Source: Pycnopodia helianthoides
Taxonomy: Eukaryota; Echinodermata; Asteroidea; Forcipulatida; Asteriidae
Direction: 5' to 3'
Length of the DNA stretch: 64,000 bases
Assembly: GCA_032158295.1 (NCBI GenBank)
Contig: CM063251.1
Span: 9,525,016 to 9,589,015 of the forward strand
Shown here: positions 46,105 to 58,642 of the stretch, one piece after another
How the letters are laid out: every line of letters starts with the position of its first letter
Position numbering within the stretch: the first letter of the stretch is position 1
Translations under genes and position numbers: made by a program
Notes under the pieces: generated by a model
Told to the model about the DNA's origin: nothing
The model's input: only the letters and a program-made list of their open reading frames with translations
The model's database searches: none

Positions 46105-48990
46105 ACCCATCAATTAACACCCATTGCTTCCGTGGAAGGTCAGCACCAGGAGGGAGGGCAATGCTAGGCGGTGGGCATGCAGACTGTAGGAGAGGGGAAC
46201 CATTGTTGACCCGATCACCCCATGCCATCTCTGGGTTCTAGTCATCCGCCAGCACACGAGCAGCATGGCGAGAGAAGGGTCGGCGTGATTTGAGTCGCTG
46301 ACGGTCTCGACCGTGTGCAGACACGCGATGGTGAAGGAGGTGGTGTTGGTTCTCCTTTGCTGTTGTAGCAAGGGTCATCATGCGGGTTTTGCGCCTGATG
46401 TCAGGTGGCGCGATTCCAGAGAGTACTGGCAGGAAGGTTGTGTCCGTTGGCCGCATGCGTCCGGTGATAATGCGCATGGTGTTGTTGAGATGCACGTCCA
46501 GCTTCTTGGTATGGCTGCTACGACACCACACAGGCGATGCGTACTCGGCGGTGCTGTATACCAGGGCGAGTACACTGGTGCGCAATGTTGATGTTTGCGC
46601 TCTCCAGCTGGAGCCTGCCAGACAGCGGAGAAGTCCATTCCTGGAGTTAACCTTCTGCTGGAGGGCGTCGAGACGGTGTTTGTAGGAGAGGGAGCGATCG
46701 AGTGTCACGCAGAGGTACACCGGGTGGTTGTTGTTCAGGAGGATGGCGCCTGCCACGGAGACTACAAGTTGTCGTTTGCTGTCTCGGTTGTTCAGGTGGA
46801 AAGCTGTCATAGTGGTCTTGGCAACGCTTAGCTTTAGGCGGCATCTCTGCAGGTAGTCTTGCAGCACCTTCATGTCCTGGTTGAGCGCGGTCTCCACAAC
46901 GTCCCAGCTCTTGTCTGCGACTAGCAGGGCAAGATCGTCAGCATACCCATACTGCCGTGATGTTGTGTGGGGGATGTCGCTGATGTAGATGTTAAAGAGC
47001 GTAGGTGCAAGCGTTGAACCTTGCGGAACACCGTTGCGGAGACGTCGTAGGTGACTGACTTGGCCACAACTTGTCCTCAATTTAAAGCTGCGGTTGGTAA
47101 GGAGCTCCATAATGAATGACGCCAGGTGACGGTCAGGAAGCATGCGGAGTAGCTTCAGGTGGAGACCACGGAGCCAAACAGTATCGTAGGCGGCCGTCAG
47201 GTCCACTAGCACCACTCCGACTTTCTGCTGCTGTTCGTAGCCCTCCTCGATGTCATCAGTGAGGAGGGTGACCTGGTCGGTGGTGGAACGGCCATGGCGG
47301 AAGCCAGCTTGTTGGGTAGGCAGCTGTGGGTCGATGATGGGGTTTATTCTTGTTAGGAGTAAACGCTCGAGAAGCTTCAGCGGCACGCAGAGTAGAGAGA
47401 TGGGCCGGTAGCTCTTTGCATCATCGGCTGGCTTCTTGGGCTTGAGGATGGCGGTGACATCAGCACGGCGCCAGATTTTTGGGAGTTAAAGACATGACAG
47501 GCAGTGATGGTAAAATTTGCTTAGCCACTTCAGCATCGGAGCCCCACAGTTGATGACAAATTCGGGGGCAATCTGGTCGGGTCCTTGGGCCTTGCCGCTT
47601 TTGATCTTTTTTACTGCCGCAAGCATTTCCGCCTCCGTGAAAGCTCCACAGAGAGTTCTGTCGCCGGTGCTTTCCCCTTTCCTTCTGGTGGTGATCTCAG
47701 TATTAACCTCTCTGCTGATCTGCTTGTCCACATGCTGATGGTGGCCATTCTCGATGAGCTTGCTGGCGATTGTGTTGGCCGTGACTGGGCATGGTGTTGT
47801 CTTCCTGACGCGGCCAGTGAGGCGGTTAAATGTCTGCCAGGCTGCCCGACTGGAGTGGCTGAAGTTAATGGAGGACGTCGCAGACTCCCATCTCTCACGA
47901 CGCTTTCTGTCCAGGGTCCCCATCAGATGTTCAGCTAGCGCTGCGCTGTTGTCGCCGGGTGCTGCTCCGATGAAGTCGTTGTACAGTAGTTGGCATTTAT
48001 CATTCCATGTTGGTATCAGGTTCTTCCTACAGCCGCAGGGGATGGCAACTTTAGCGGCATCCAAGATACCCGAGCACCAGTCTCCGTAGGCTAGGTCAGG
48101 GTTGGACGTTGGGCTGGGCAACTTGGAGGCTGCGGTATCCAGGGTGGTGGTGAACTTTTCCCAGTCTGCCTTACGGAAATTCCATCTTTTAACAGGCCGC
48201 GCCGGTATCGAGTTGATGGTTGCCGACGTCTCAACGAGTGATGGTCGGTGTTGGGACCTTGGGAATGGCATTAAGACTGTTACACTGGTGTTCTGCCCTC
48301 CGAGGTTGACAAACACAAGGTCGGGGTTGGTTGTTGTGCCCCAGCGTGCAGATCAAAAGGTACCCGGTTGTTTTGGGTCGTGCAGCAGGGTGAGGTCCGC
48401 AGAGGACGCCCAGTCTTAAAGAGTGGTGCCATCCGGATTGGTTGCGGTGTAGCCCCAGGTAGTGCTGTGGCAGTTAAAATCGCCTGCGTATATGCATGGG
48501 CGCGGGTGCAGTGGTAGCGAGTCGGGGCAGAGTGGTGTGCCCGGCGGCTTGTACACATTCGTGATGGTAACTCCTTCCACACTTGTTGTCCATTCGATGC
48601 CGCTAGCGTCGGGTTGTGAGGACGCGACAGGTTGCCACTTTACCGTGCTGTGGACAAATGTGGCTATACCATGAACTTGCTGTTATGTGCGCAGCTAGAT
48701 CAAAACCAGGTATCCGGAGCGTGTCAACATTCGTGGCATAGGTTTCTTGGAGCAGGATGACATTTGCTCCACTCTCCATCGACAGATGTGTGATAACCTC
48801 GATTTTGGATTTTGAGATTCCTTCCACATTGAGTTGGAGCACTGTGGTCCCTCGTCCTATGACAACAGAGGTTTCCCGCCCTGACATGGGCACGAGCGAG
48901 TAGTTAGAACTTTGAGATTGAGATTGGCTGGCTGGTGAAGTCATTAGCCTGCTGAGTGGCAGTTACCGGGGGATGCGACGTGGTCGCTGA
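46105..48990 (-). mobile_element. Jockey/I-group-like non-LTR retrotransposon lacking its 3' end
   Basis: Minus strand. Endonuclease start at 48944, then pre-RT, RT and C-terminal region down to about 46110, where homology stops inside the conserved 'LPRKQWVL' segment. No 3'UTR, poly-A or microsatellite follows. It lies between block 1 and block 2 of copy B, replacing the interval that is 10216-11179 in copy A. Its base composition is more GC-rich than its surroundings. Confidence 0.8.
46238..48944 (-). pseudogene. Endonuclease-reverse transcriptase of the Jockey-like element
   Basis: Segments in order: endonuclease N-terminus 48603-48944 (VLQLNVEGISKSKIEVI, VILLQETYA); 47486-48316, ending in a pre-RT region (KKIKSGKAQGPDQIAPEFV); RT 46238-47386, 382 codons, with LTRINPIIDPQLPTQQAGFR, VDLTAAYDTVW, LRNGVPQGSTLAPTLFNIYI and catalytic Y-A-D-D near 46945. 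The C-terminal part continues at 45956-46228 in another frame. Frame changes at about 48600, 47480 and 46240 break it. The 382-codon RT is the longest intact non-LTR stretch apart from the 63-kb element. Confidence 0.85.
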
Positions 48991-49009
48991 CTTCTTTACC
49001 CCCATTGTG

Positions 49010-50025
49010 TTCATTCACAACTTTACCTTGTAAACAATGTAATATTTAAACAACAGCATTGTATTTATTTCATTTTCGGTTATCAAAGCTGCATTTACAT
49101 TTTTAGCTTGAGAAATCTCTTTTGAAAATACACTACAATTATGTACAAATAACTTTGCATTTTACAGTGCAATGCAAAATATTTTTAACTTTCCTCAAAC
49201 GAGGGAGGTGGGCAAACATGTTCTTCCCAAATCAAGAAAAACATTACCGAAAGCACGCGGTAAATACTGGTTATGCCATACTACATGATACTTACACACA
49301 GTCTAAAAGAATTTCCCCATGCCCTGTGTGCAAAATTGTTCAGCATCGTTTGTGTACAAGATTTGGCCAGCTTGCTAATGTCACTGCAAGTCACAGCATG
49401 TCAGAGGCCCACACAGAGATGAACGAAACCATTCGTTCACCAATGGGCTGGTAGTAAATGATTGTCTTATGTCTTGCCGACAGTTTATGTGGTTAGCCCC
49501 AGAACACATCCACCCTCCCCCTTTCTCTCCACACATGGTAGCCACATCAAATTGTTGTTGTGCTGGGTTTCTAAGGTTACGGGGAGGGCTTGATAGGAGT
49601 AAAAATATGCAAACAAATAAGTTTAAAATAATTACAGGTAACACCTAATACGTAAGCAACACAATTAGCTAAAGAAAATGTTGAGAAATTGCTAAACAAA
49701 CCCTCTTAACTTATAACTACATGTACATGTGTCAAACATGTTTGACAAGGACTCGAAGCTACGCTACACTGAAACAGGTGCCTCGTTTGAGGGTTAAAAA
49801 GCGAAATTCTAAAGAATTATGTTAATAACAATCTTATTTAAAACACAAAAAAAGTTTTAAAAATTAAGCTATTACCACAAAGAGTGAGCAATTTACATGC
49901 ACTCTGATCATCCTACAAAAATACAAGTTTCTCTGTTACTAGTTTAAAATACAAGATTTTTATAATAAGAGTTGTTATATTATACGATCTAACCTCACAA
50001 TTGTGCCGATTTGGTCTAGATGTTT
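49010..50025. repeat. Segmental duplication block 2, copy B
   Basis: Homology to 11180-11640 in two pieces, 49010-49185 and 49805-50025. The roughly 620 bp between them (including the short ORF 49122-49454) is absent from copy A and has no recognised family. Confidence 0.75.
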
Positions 50026-50732
50026 CAGGCTTCAACATCTATGTTTTGAGTTGTTTTGTTTTAAGGGATCTAAAAGCCCCAAGTAAATTAATTATACAAT
50101 GACAGCCATATATTGTGTTTCTCAACAATTTTTTTTACAAAAATGTTTTTGAAATGTTGAAGTTTGTTTTACAATGTTGAACATTGTGCCCTCAGGACTT
50201 TATACAAAACTTTAGTTGGATGTTTTAGAACTAAGTTTGAATGGACAGAAGTATTTGTAATTTACATTTTGTAGATTCATCTACTCTGGTAAATGTTTGT
50301 CTTTGATGACATACCAGAGCTGAGAATGAGAGAACTCATCTAAGAACTTGTTATTACTATATGTGACAGACAATGTTAGAACTAGGCCAGTATCTGAATG
50401 ACCACTGTATACACATGTCAGATATGTTGCAGAGGGTGTCCCCCCAAATGTTCCCGTACTTGAACACACCTCAAACACATTGTATACTTGTTGTATGCAA
50501 TGTGTTGGGTGTGTCTATGAATCTTATTATTTGTTTCGTATCTATTTGTGTCTCTTCCTTGTCAGCCCTTGCCCATTCTTAGCTCCTCTGTCACTCCCAC
50601 TTTAAACCAATGGTCAAGTGCATACCTGTTAATGTCCCCACCCCTAACATCAGTTGATCAATAGATTGATTTTTCTATTAATCTTTGTTCGGGCGATTGG
50701 CAGCTCGCCATGGCAGCTTTGCTGTTCCTAGT
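50026..50732. other. Unassigned sequence 3' of death-domain gene B
   Basis: AT-rich. A short inverted motif around 50465-50515 ('caaacacattgtatac' against 'gtatgcaatgtgttggg'). No gene seen. It may contain the 3'UTR of the minus-strand gene ending at 50733. Confidence 0.4.
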
Positions 50733-53700
50733 TTACTTTGTTGGTAGAAATGCGTTGAAACACAAACTATGTGAAATGCCTTCTTTGCTGATCTCACTGG
50801 TCAACTTCAAATCATAAGTGGGTTCTGTTATAGCAAAAAGAATTGAAGAAAATGTTCAGTTATAATGTTTCAATAATTACCTTTTTGCAGTAATACACAG
50901 TGCAGGTTGCATGGTAGTGGTACATACATAATAATTTTGTTAACATAACATACACTGTACCACCAGTGGCATAGCTGGATATTGTCATGTGGAGGGCAAG
51001 CAGGGAAAATACTTTTTGCGAGAAATACAAAAATATATATATAGCGTTTTGTTACCAAATTGTTTTGAAATTAATAACCACTGGTGACCAAATCAATTGA
51101 CCACTCAAGCGTGAAGTGCTTTTCCTACACAATAACACGCCTTGTTCAGAGACTAATTTTAAAATGCCCTGAAGATTTTATGTTAGAACAAAATAAAGAA
51201 AGAAAACTGTTTTGCTTCCTTTTAATATAGTGTGCAAATCAAGATATCACTCAATAACCAGTCAGGTTCTCTATCTTTACTTTCTGAAGTGCAATCTGGA
51301 TTCTCATACACTTTCTTGTACCACAAGCATATGGTGCTCCATAGATGTTTGGCATTTCAGATCTGTCCACTCCACTTTTAGAGGAGTGCATGATAGCAAC
51401 CTTACTTTATTTTACCACCATTGGAAATATCTGGGATGGATTGCAATAAAACGGTCTAAGCTAGTGGTCTAAGACCAGTCGATTATAGCCGGCTTTCTGC
51501 CTTTAAGACGGCCTTCGCTGAGTCAGTCGTTAAGCCTGTTGCAATAAGCCATTCCTCTTTAAATTATTTCAAATACCTGGATTAAAGCAGTGGGTTTAAT
51601 TAAAACAATCAACTTTAAGTCATAAATTCCACAGACTAATTTGATTAAAAACATTTTTGCTACAGGATTTTTGTATTGAGAATCATTATTTATTTTTCTT
51701 TAATCTCATTTGGGGGGGGGTGGGGGTCAAGGGTTCTGAAATTTACCCACTGGTTTAAAAAAAATTATCTTGGAGAATTCTACCTTAACATTTACCCAGC
51801 TATTGTTTTCAGCCATTTTACACCATCTTCCATTCATGTAGTTGTTGGGATAGGAATAACATTTCTGTTTCCAAGTCCAAAAAGTATGATCTTTTATATT
51901 TGGTTTTCGTCTGGGTGCTGAGAGCGCTAGCCACTCTCGATTCATGTCTTTTACACATCCATGCCTTTGGACACATTAATCTCACAACAAAAATTGCTAC
52001 TTGGTTCAGATGATATTACTCCATCCTTTCATTCAATCCCAGTATCTTCATAACAGCAACAATTTCTGTACCAAGCTAAATGAATCCTTGTTTTTGTTCA
52101 GAAACAAATTAAAAATGTTCATGGTTGTACACAATTTTGTAACTTAAAAAAAAAAATATTTTAATGAAATGAACTCACGTGGCAATTTTTTGCCCTTGTT
52201 CAATTTCTTGATCGTAGGAGAGCTGCTTGGTCCAGGTTTGTTCTCTTTGTCATCTACAACAAAATATCCACACAAAATATCAGGACCGCTAGGCATGAGT
52301 CCAGTTTTGTTAGTATTGGGCAAGTAATCTCATTGCTGAAAAAATTAAGTCCTGCAGTGTAGTAGTGTTCTTCCAAATTGTTCAATTCAAAACCTCCAAG
52401 CCTCTAAAAGTTCAGAAGAAAAAGTTTTCAGAAATATTGCTGGTCAAGTGACAGTTCTGAGGTACAAAAGCAGTGGTCTTGTGGAGAGTCTTGAAACTGA
52501 TAATAAAGCATCTTCATAATTATGACGAATAGCATTTGAATGTGTTTTTTTATCTGAAATTCAAAATATTGTAGTACTTTAAAGTTGCATGGCCACTTTT
52601 GCCAAAATAATTTTTTTAAATAATTTTTTCTTCTCAGAATGAATTTTGACAGATGATGCTGTTCCAAAAGTAAAAACTTTCACATATGCCAAGGATAATG
52701 CACAAAATACATGAAAAGTGCACAATTGTTTGTGCATGGCTGATGATTCATTTTTAGCTTTTAATTAACTACCACACTGATCATTGGTGAATTTTTTTTG
52801 TTTCAATACCTTATCAAAATTGGGACCTATGACATTTAACAATCACTTCTATTTTTATTCAGGCAAATTCCTTCTCAAAGAAGTACATTACAAAGTAAGA
52901 CAATATTGGAGAATACAAACTCCATGTACATTATTGTACTCACACATGTTTTACAGATAAGTTTGCAGAAGGTTTGGGACCAATTAATGTAAATTCAAAC
53001 CTACAGATCATGGTAGGTCTTGAACATTCAGTCTTGACAACAATACTGATAAAGGGGACAGAAAAATGATTTCCATACCAATTTCTCTTTTGAAAATCAA
53101 ATATTAAATAATTACCATTTGGCAATCTTCTTTTGCATTTCGCCTCCTTATTCCTTGAGGGTATTTTTGGCCCCTTCTTGACAGTTCCTACAGAACCCAC
53201 ACCTAGAAAGTAGCAAAAAAATTATTTATAACAAATGATGTTAAAATATACATCAGAATAATTTTCTTTCGGTTAAACATGTACAATAGATAATGTTTAG
53301 ACACAAGTTTTCCCCGTGGAAACACTAACAGTGTTCTGGAAACAATTGAAAGACAAAAAACCATCATGATACATTGACAGCCTTTGGTATATACAACTCC
53401 AAATGGTTACTAAAATGGTCCATGAAATGTAATTTTTTTAAATGCAATCCTTGGAGATGCACTTTTGTGTTCCGTTTAACATTATTTTAAATTTTTGTTT
53501 TGCCATTAAGGGTATTTTGGTAGCTTTTTGGATTTTGTGCTAATACAAATTTCCATATACATGAGCAAAAATGTCAGGCAGGAATCTCAATGTTGCCATT
53601 AGTTTATGCACAAAAAGAGGACAGAATTTAGGATAATGTATTTCGCTGGCGTAAACTTTCTTTTCTTTAGTGTTTTGTTAGTGTGTCAGTTTATGGCAGT

Positions 53701-56106
53701 GAGTCAAAGCACAACCCAATGTGCCACCTCTGATACACATGTACATGTACGTATCCACTGCATGTTTTGATTGGCTGACCACTAAGACTGCCTGGACAAG
53801 TCCATTTTATCTAAGGGTGTTAATACATTCAAATGTTGTAAATAAACTAATCATTTACACTAGACAGAATTCAAATGATTTTTGGTTTTTTGTTCACTGC
53901 TTCAGTAATTTAAGGTTAAGCATTGTGAGCAAGCATTACATACAAAGTGTGGACCTGAGAACCAAAGGTCCACACAATCAGCCAGGGTTTTGAAACACAA
54001 AGTGGACTTACACACGTCTACACAGTGTTTTCACTGGTATGTAACACGGAGCTGTGCATGTGGGGATGTCTACCCATTCAAACTGAGGACTTTAACAAAA
54101 GGGATCCGAGTGTTCCAACAAAGTGAGGGAGTCCTCGCTTTGCTTTTGTGTACAAAACCAATGGGGACATCTCTAAAAATAACTTTTGGGAGAACAAAGA
54201 GAAGTCCTCTATTTATGGGAGGGTCCGTGGCCAAATACACATGAAAACTAAGGGGAATATCAGAGTTGAAACCTTCCTTTTTTGTTAATTGTTTACCTTT
54301 AGGAGGCCTGTTTGGTGTACTTGAAGTCATTGGAGGAATTTCCTCACCCATGGAATCCTCTTGTGTCACTATAAAAAGTATAACAAGAATATTTAACAGA
54401 TCATCATAAAGCTGACATAAGAACAGTTCCTGACAATTAGCCACACAACCAATGAAAAAATTAAATTAAACAGAAGTACTTTCTCATTCTTATTTATTAA
54501 ATGCGAAGTATAAGTTTTTGGAACCGTTCGATTGTTTTAACCCTATACAAATGTACATATAATAAAACAAACCTGTGACAATTTCATTTCAAAAGGTGGT
54601 AGCATTTTTGATATATCGCCGAACATCTGGAGCGGTTATGTCCACGCAGGAAGAATAATCCATAAATGGACTACGCAATCTGAGAAACATTTCCCAGAAT
54701 AAATGTTTTTAAATCCCTCTCTCTTAAACCACATTCCTTATAAGGGAATCATTTCTCAACATGTTATACATTATCAACAGCTGCAGTGCCAAGTAAGTTT
54801 TTTATGGCTATTATCTGTTGGAGTAATTACCAAAGGGTATACCTTGCCTTTAAAGTCATTATGTGATAAATATGCCTTATATGTCATAGTTATGAATATA
54901 AGCACGAGTCATTGTGCTAATTAAGTCGTGTCAATGACATACAAGTCATATCAGTCATAATTATGACTTGTACTTTAAAGTCATAATTATGAGATATGTA
55001 AGGCATAAATTAAATGTGACTTCAATTTTTGTTTCTCCATGTCCCTTTAATGCTTCCGTAAAAATGCCTTCACTAAAGTTGAAGCTACATGGCTGCATTG
55101 ACAGAGCTTAGAAAATAATATGCTTAGCATATTTAGCAGGGAACCAGTGAAAAAGGGATTGATTTTCAGAGTTTAATAGCATTTCATAATACCAGTTTGT
55201 TTTATGTGCAGTGTACATGTACAATGAAGCCCCATGTAGAAACAAGGCCCTTGTCCATAAGATGTTTTTGTTACCTGGCGTCATCACCATGATGGACCTT
55301 GAATGTGCTATTTTGGCATTGAGTTTCTCTGTATGTTACATTGTGTAGTGAGTATTTTAGGAGACCTGTGAAGTTAATGCTCACTGTATCTTTACAAAGT
55401 TTGATTACCCAAATGGCACACCATGGACAGACAGTACATGTAGTCACATGGGATGTCAGTGCAAGAACTTAAGAAGTCAAAAGTACTGATATTCAAGGCT
55501 GTTGTGACACTACAAAATGTGCTTTACATGTTCTTACAATCAACACTGACAGTAAGGGCTTGAAAGTTGAATTTATAAATTTGATTTCTGGTATAAATAC
55601 CAGAGGTACAATGTCAGTCATTTTGTGAGCTTACACCTTTGCAAACATTAATTGTTAAATCAAAAGTGCATATATCCTGAAAGTGGAAAGTATTTTTTCA
55701 ACATAAGAAGTGTTCTCCATAATGAAATTGTGCAAGGCAGAACAACTTCTAGGTATATCTTCATTTTATCTTTCATTGAAGGTTTGTGATGCAAGTAATA
55801 GTGAAAAACTCCTTTTTACAAACCTTTCCTAAAGAATTGTTCAACCTGCTTCACCAAGTCATTCCTGCCTTTATAACGTAGAGCATCAATCAACTTTCCT
55901 GACCACTCCTCCAGGGCGGGGTCATTGTTTCTGAGGCATTTTAAGAATTGAAATATTCTCTCCTCCACATCTTTATAATTATGTTTGATTATCTCAATTT
56001 GATTAGAAACAAATCCGCACTCCGTTGCCACTTTCTCCCAGATAGTAGCAAGGTGCCTACTAAGTCTTCTGAAAAATATTTCACATTCTATCTGTGATGC
56101 TGACAT
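50733..56106 (-). CDS. Death-domain protein gene, copy B (5 coding exons)
   Basis: Minus-strand exons 56106-55824, 54368-54297, 53202-53116, 52253-52179 and 50824-50733, all GT/AG and all joined in phase 1, give about 202 residues. Exon 1 starts at ATG 56106, two bases after a CAG acceptor, and encodes a death domain (LATIWEKVATECGF, IEIIKHNYKDVEER, WSGKLIDALRYKGRNDLVKQ). Exon 2 (QEDSMGEEIPPMTSSTPNRP) has no counterpart in copy A. Exons 3 and 4 are lysine-rich (KKGPKIPSRNKEAKCKRRLP; TIKKLNKGKKLP). The last exon shares its first ~20 codons with gene A (TSEISKEGIS) and then diverges to an early stop, so the 118-residue C-terminal region of A is lost. It is probably an adaptor in death-fold signalling, inferred from the domain. 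A decaying paralogue is the alternative. Confidence 0.65.
50790..51480. repeat. Segmental duplication block 3, copy B
   Basis: Matches 16550-17150. Includes the acceptor and start of the last exon and the 'ccagtggcatagctggatat' motif. The DIRS insertion present in copy A is absent: sequence passes directly to block 4 at about 51545. Confidence 0.85.
51545..54175. repeat. Segmental duplication blocks 4, 5 and 6, copy B (rearranged order)
   Basis: 51545-52320 matches 22550-23300, 52855-53225 matches 24340-24690 and 53850-54175 matches 23280-23345 plus 23809-24075. The last two are swapped relative to copy A. About 53230-53845 has no counterpart and no recognised feature. Confidence 0.8.
54865..55010. 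repeat. Imperfect palindrome, 'atgccttatatgtcatagtt' family
   Basis: Left 'ataaatatgccttatatgtc' is inverted near 54990-55010 ('gatatgtaaggcataaatt'). Several 'gtcataattatgac' motifs lie between. Related to the 21-bp tandem at 24290-24335. Probably an old inverted-repeat element in intron 1 of gene B. Confidence 0.55.
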
Positions 56107-56110
56107 TTCT
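55455..56110. repeat. Segmental duplication block 7, copy B
   Basis: Collinear with 25555-26200 and includes the 283-nt death-domain exon. Beyond 56110 the copies differ: A has the Penelope-like insertion, B has 56111-56844, in which I see no gene or repeat. Confidence 0.9.
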
Positions 56111-56844
56111 GTGGATTGAAAAAAATATGTTAATAACATGTTTCAAAAATGCACTTATATTAAAACAACTCTTTTAAAAGGTCCTTCATTTGATGAACAC
56201 ACAGCATACATGTACTATGGAAGAATTCATCAAAGTCTGGATCTTTTCATTAGCTCTGAGCGTGTAGCTCTGTTTGACAACTGGGCCAAATTTTTAGAGC
56301 TGCTTAAAGACACAGTACACGTTTGGTAATGACTCTGAAATTTAATGGCAATAAAAAATTACTTGGTAAGACATACAGCAGCCTTGGGTAGTATAATGAA
56401 TTTTGAGAAACTTTTAACTTTAAAGTACTACGGTTATGGAAAATATTTGCACTTTTTATTCCCCAAAATTTGAATCTGAGAAGACGCTTTTTAGACTGTG
56501 TATGTATTTCTATGGGGAATATTCTTCCTGCGTAGAAATATTCACTCTGTTTTTTCGGTGATATCTCAAAAACGCGACCACCTTTTGAAGTGAAATTTTC
56601 ACAGGTTAGTTTTATTGTATGTACCTACATTTATATAGGGTTAACACAATCAGTAGGCTCCCATTACCAAACATGTACTGGGCCTTTAAGCACAAAAAGC
56701 ATGCTTATCAGAATAGGGATAACCAAAATACCATGTCACATGTGCGATCAGTGACTGGTATCCTTTTTTTTTTTGCTTAGCAATATTTTCTGCTTAAGCA
56801 GCTCTATAAAGTTGGACCCAGTGCTGTGATGTTTTCCATGACAA

Positions 56845-58229
56845 TGGAAGGTCATTGGCTCTATCATACATTCATATCTTTCTGTTTCCCTTGCAGGCAT
56901 GAACAAAAAGCTAAAAAACATTAGTTTTTTATGTTAAAGTATAAATTCACTGATAAAAGTGCTTTTGTAGATTTCTACAATCATCCGGTCAATCATGAAC
57001 CGCTGAAGAACAAAAAGTCCATTCCCGCATTAAATATTCCACAAAATAAATGTGAGATCCAGACCTGGGAAACATTGCCACTCAAATTTTGATATTCAGG
57101 TAAACAAATCTCTCAATTTAGAAAGCAGAAAAATATTCATGGTCTAAATGTTAGCCCCATAAACAGTGACAAGGAGGGAGTCCAGAGCATTGGCACTACT
57201 TATGGGTCTACCTCCTTTTGTTCCTTTCACTTTTCACAGCCACCATTGCTTTCTGCTGGGTTTCTGCCATTGCCAGTAAATGATTAATTTATCAAAGAAT
57301 CAATTGTGCCATAATTTGGCAACTTGATGGGTAATATAACAACAGTGTGAGGAGCAGGTCTTTAGTGTCTTGACTGCGTCAAACAGTGGACCGAGCTGAA
57401 GATGAGGTCTATTAAGTGGGTAGTCACTACCACACACTCTCAATGACCTCTAATTTTGGTCCATCCATGTACATACATGTAGTAGTCCACCATTGTTGAT
57501 GCCAAAAAGTGGATTGTTTTGCATTTGCCTGCGTTGAACTTTGGTAGCCAGATTTTGGACCATTTCTGCAACTCTTCACTATCCTTTTGGTTCTTAATAG
57601 TGTCATCTGGTCAACTGCAGTGATTATTTTGGTATCGTCGGCTGAACATAGATTGACTTGACATATGGGTTGGAAGGTCGTTTATATAGAATATAAAGAG
57701 AAGAGCCTAGAGGTCCAAGCACTGAGCCCTGTGGGACACCATTTAGTACATCTGCTTGACATGGGAGGGGGCATTTCTAACTGTCACTTGTTTTGTGTTC
57801 TCCCCATAAGGAAGTCCTGTATCCATTCTAGTATAGTACTATGCCTTTACAGCTGAGTGTACACTCTTAACTTGTTTATCAACCTTTGGTGGGGAACCGA
57901 GTTGAATGCCTTGGCATAGTCAAGAAATAGTATACACTGCAGTCCCCTCATAAAACTTGCAATCACTTTTTCTGATGTCTCCAATAAATTGGTCAAACAC
58001 AATTTGCCTTTCATGAACCCATTTGTCTGTCTGAAAGTCCACTTTGATCTTAGACGTGCTCCAGCAGTCTTTTCTTGATGAATGTTGCATAGGATGCACA
58101 TTAGTCTCACAGGTCTGCTGTAGTTACCAGCTTTTATTTTTGCCCCTTTCTTTAATATTGATGTCACTCGTGTCAACTTCCACTATTTTGACAGTTTCCC
58201 CACGTCCAGTGACTTCTGGAATATGATGT
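56845..58229 (-). repeat. Segmental duplication block 8, copy B, with a non-LTR RT fragment
   Basis: Matches 29190-30375. On the minus strand 58176-57847 encodes part of an RT fingers/palm (FMKGKLCLTNLLETSEKV, FLDYAKAFNSVPHQRLINKL). Further 3' scraps down to about 57500 include P-S-H and L-P-T-H-M pieces. The fragment was present before the duplication because both copies carry it. Confidence 0.8.
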
Positions 58230-58434
58230 ACAGTGTATAGCGGCAATGAAAGTGGTGCATTCCATCTGGGCCTGAACACTTATCATGACTCAACTTGCTC
58301 CTTCATGACATCATCCTGTGTAAAAGATTACATGTACATCGACCAAACCGTTTTCAATCACAGTGCCTACATGTAGTTCTCTGGTATTTTACTCAGTTTT
58401 TCCGCTTTCTAGTCGTCTGTTCCCGTGGCGTGTC

Positions 58435-58570
58435 ATACATAGTAGTCGAGTGGTCTAGCCCACTGGACTCAAGCTCCGGTGTTTCTGATGAGCAGAGTGT
58501 GGTTTTGAGTTCTGGTCTTGTCGCTTGTGTCTGAAGGCTTAAGCAAGACACCTAACCATTATTGCATGCA
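58435..58570 (+). repeat. tRNA-Leu-like SINE
   Basis: A head with A-box-like TAGTCGAGTGGTCTAGCCC and an anticodon region GGACTCAAGCTCC recalls tRNA-Leu(CAA), with a variable-arm-like stretch and a weak B box. It is followed by 'ggcttaagcaagacacctaa' and 'cattattgc', a body common in tRNA-derived SINEs. Not a functional tRNA. Confidence 0.6.
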
Positions 58571-58642
58571 CAATAAGACAAATGAAGTGTTTCAGTACAC
58601 AAAACAGACACTGAGACAGTCTTAGCTTTTAAACAAATATAT

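Noticed and set aside
46313..48674. Plus-strand ORFs of 70-117 codons
   Set aside because: Antisense shadows of the GC-rich Jockey-like RT and endonuclease.
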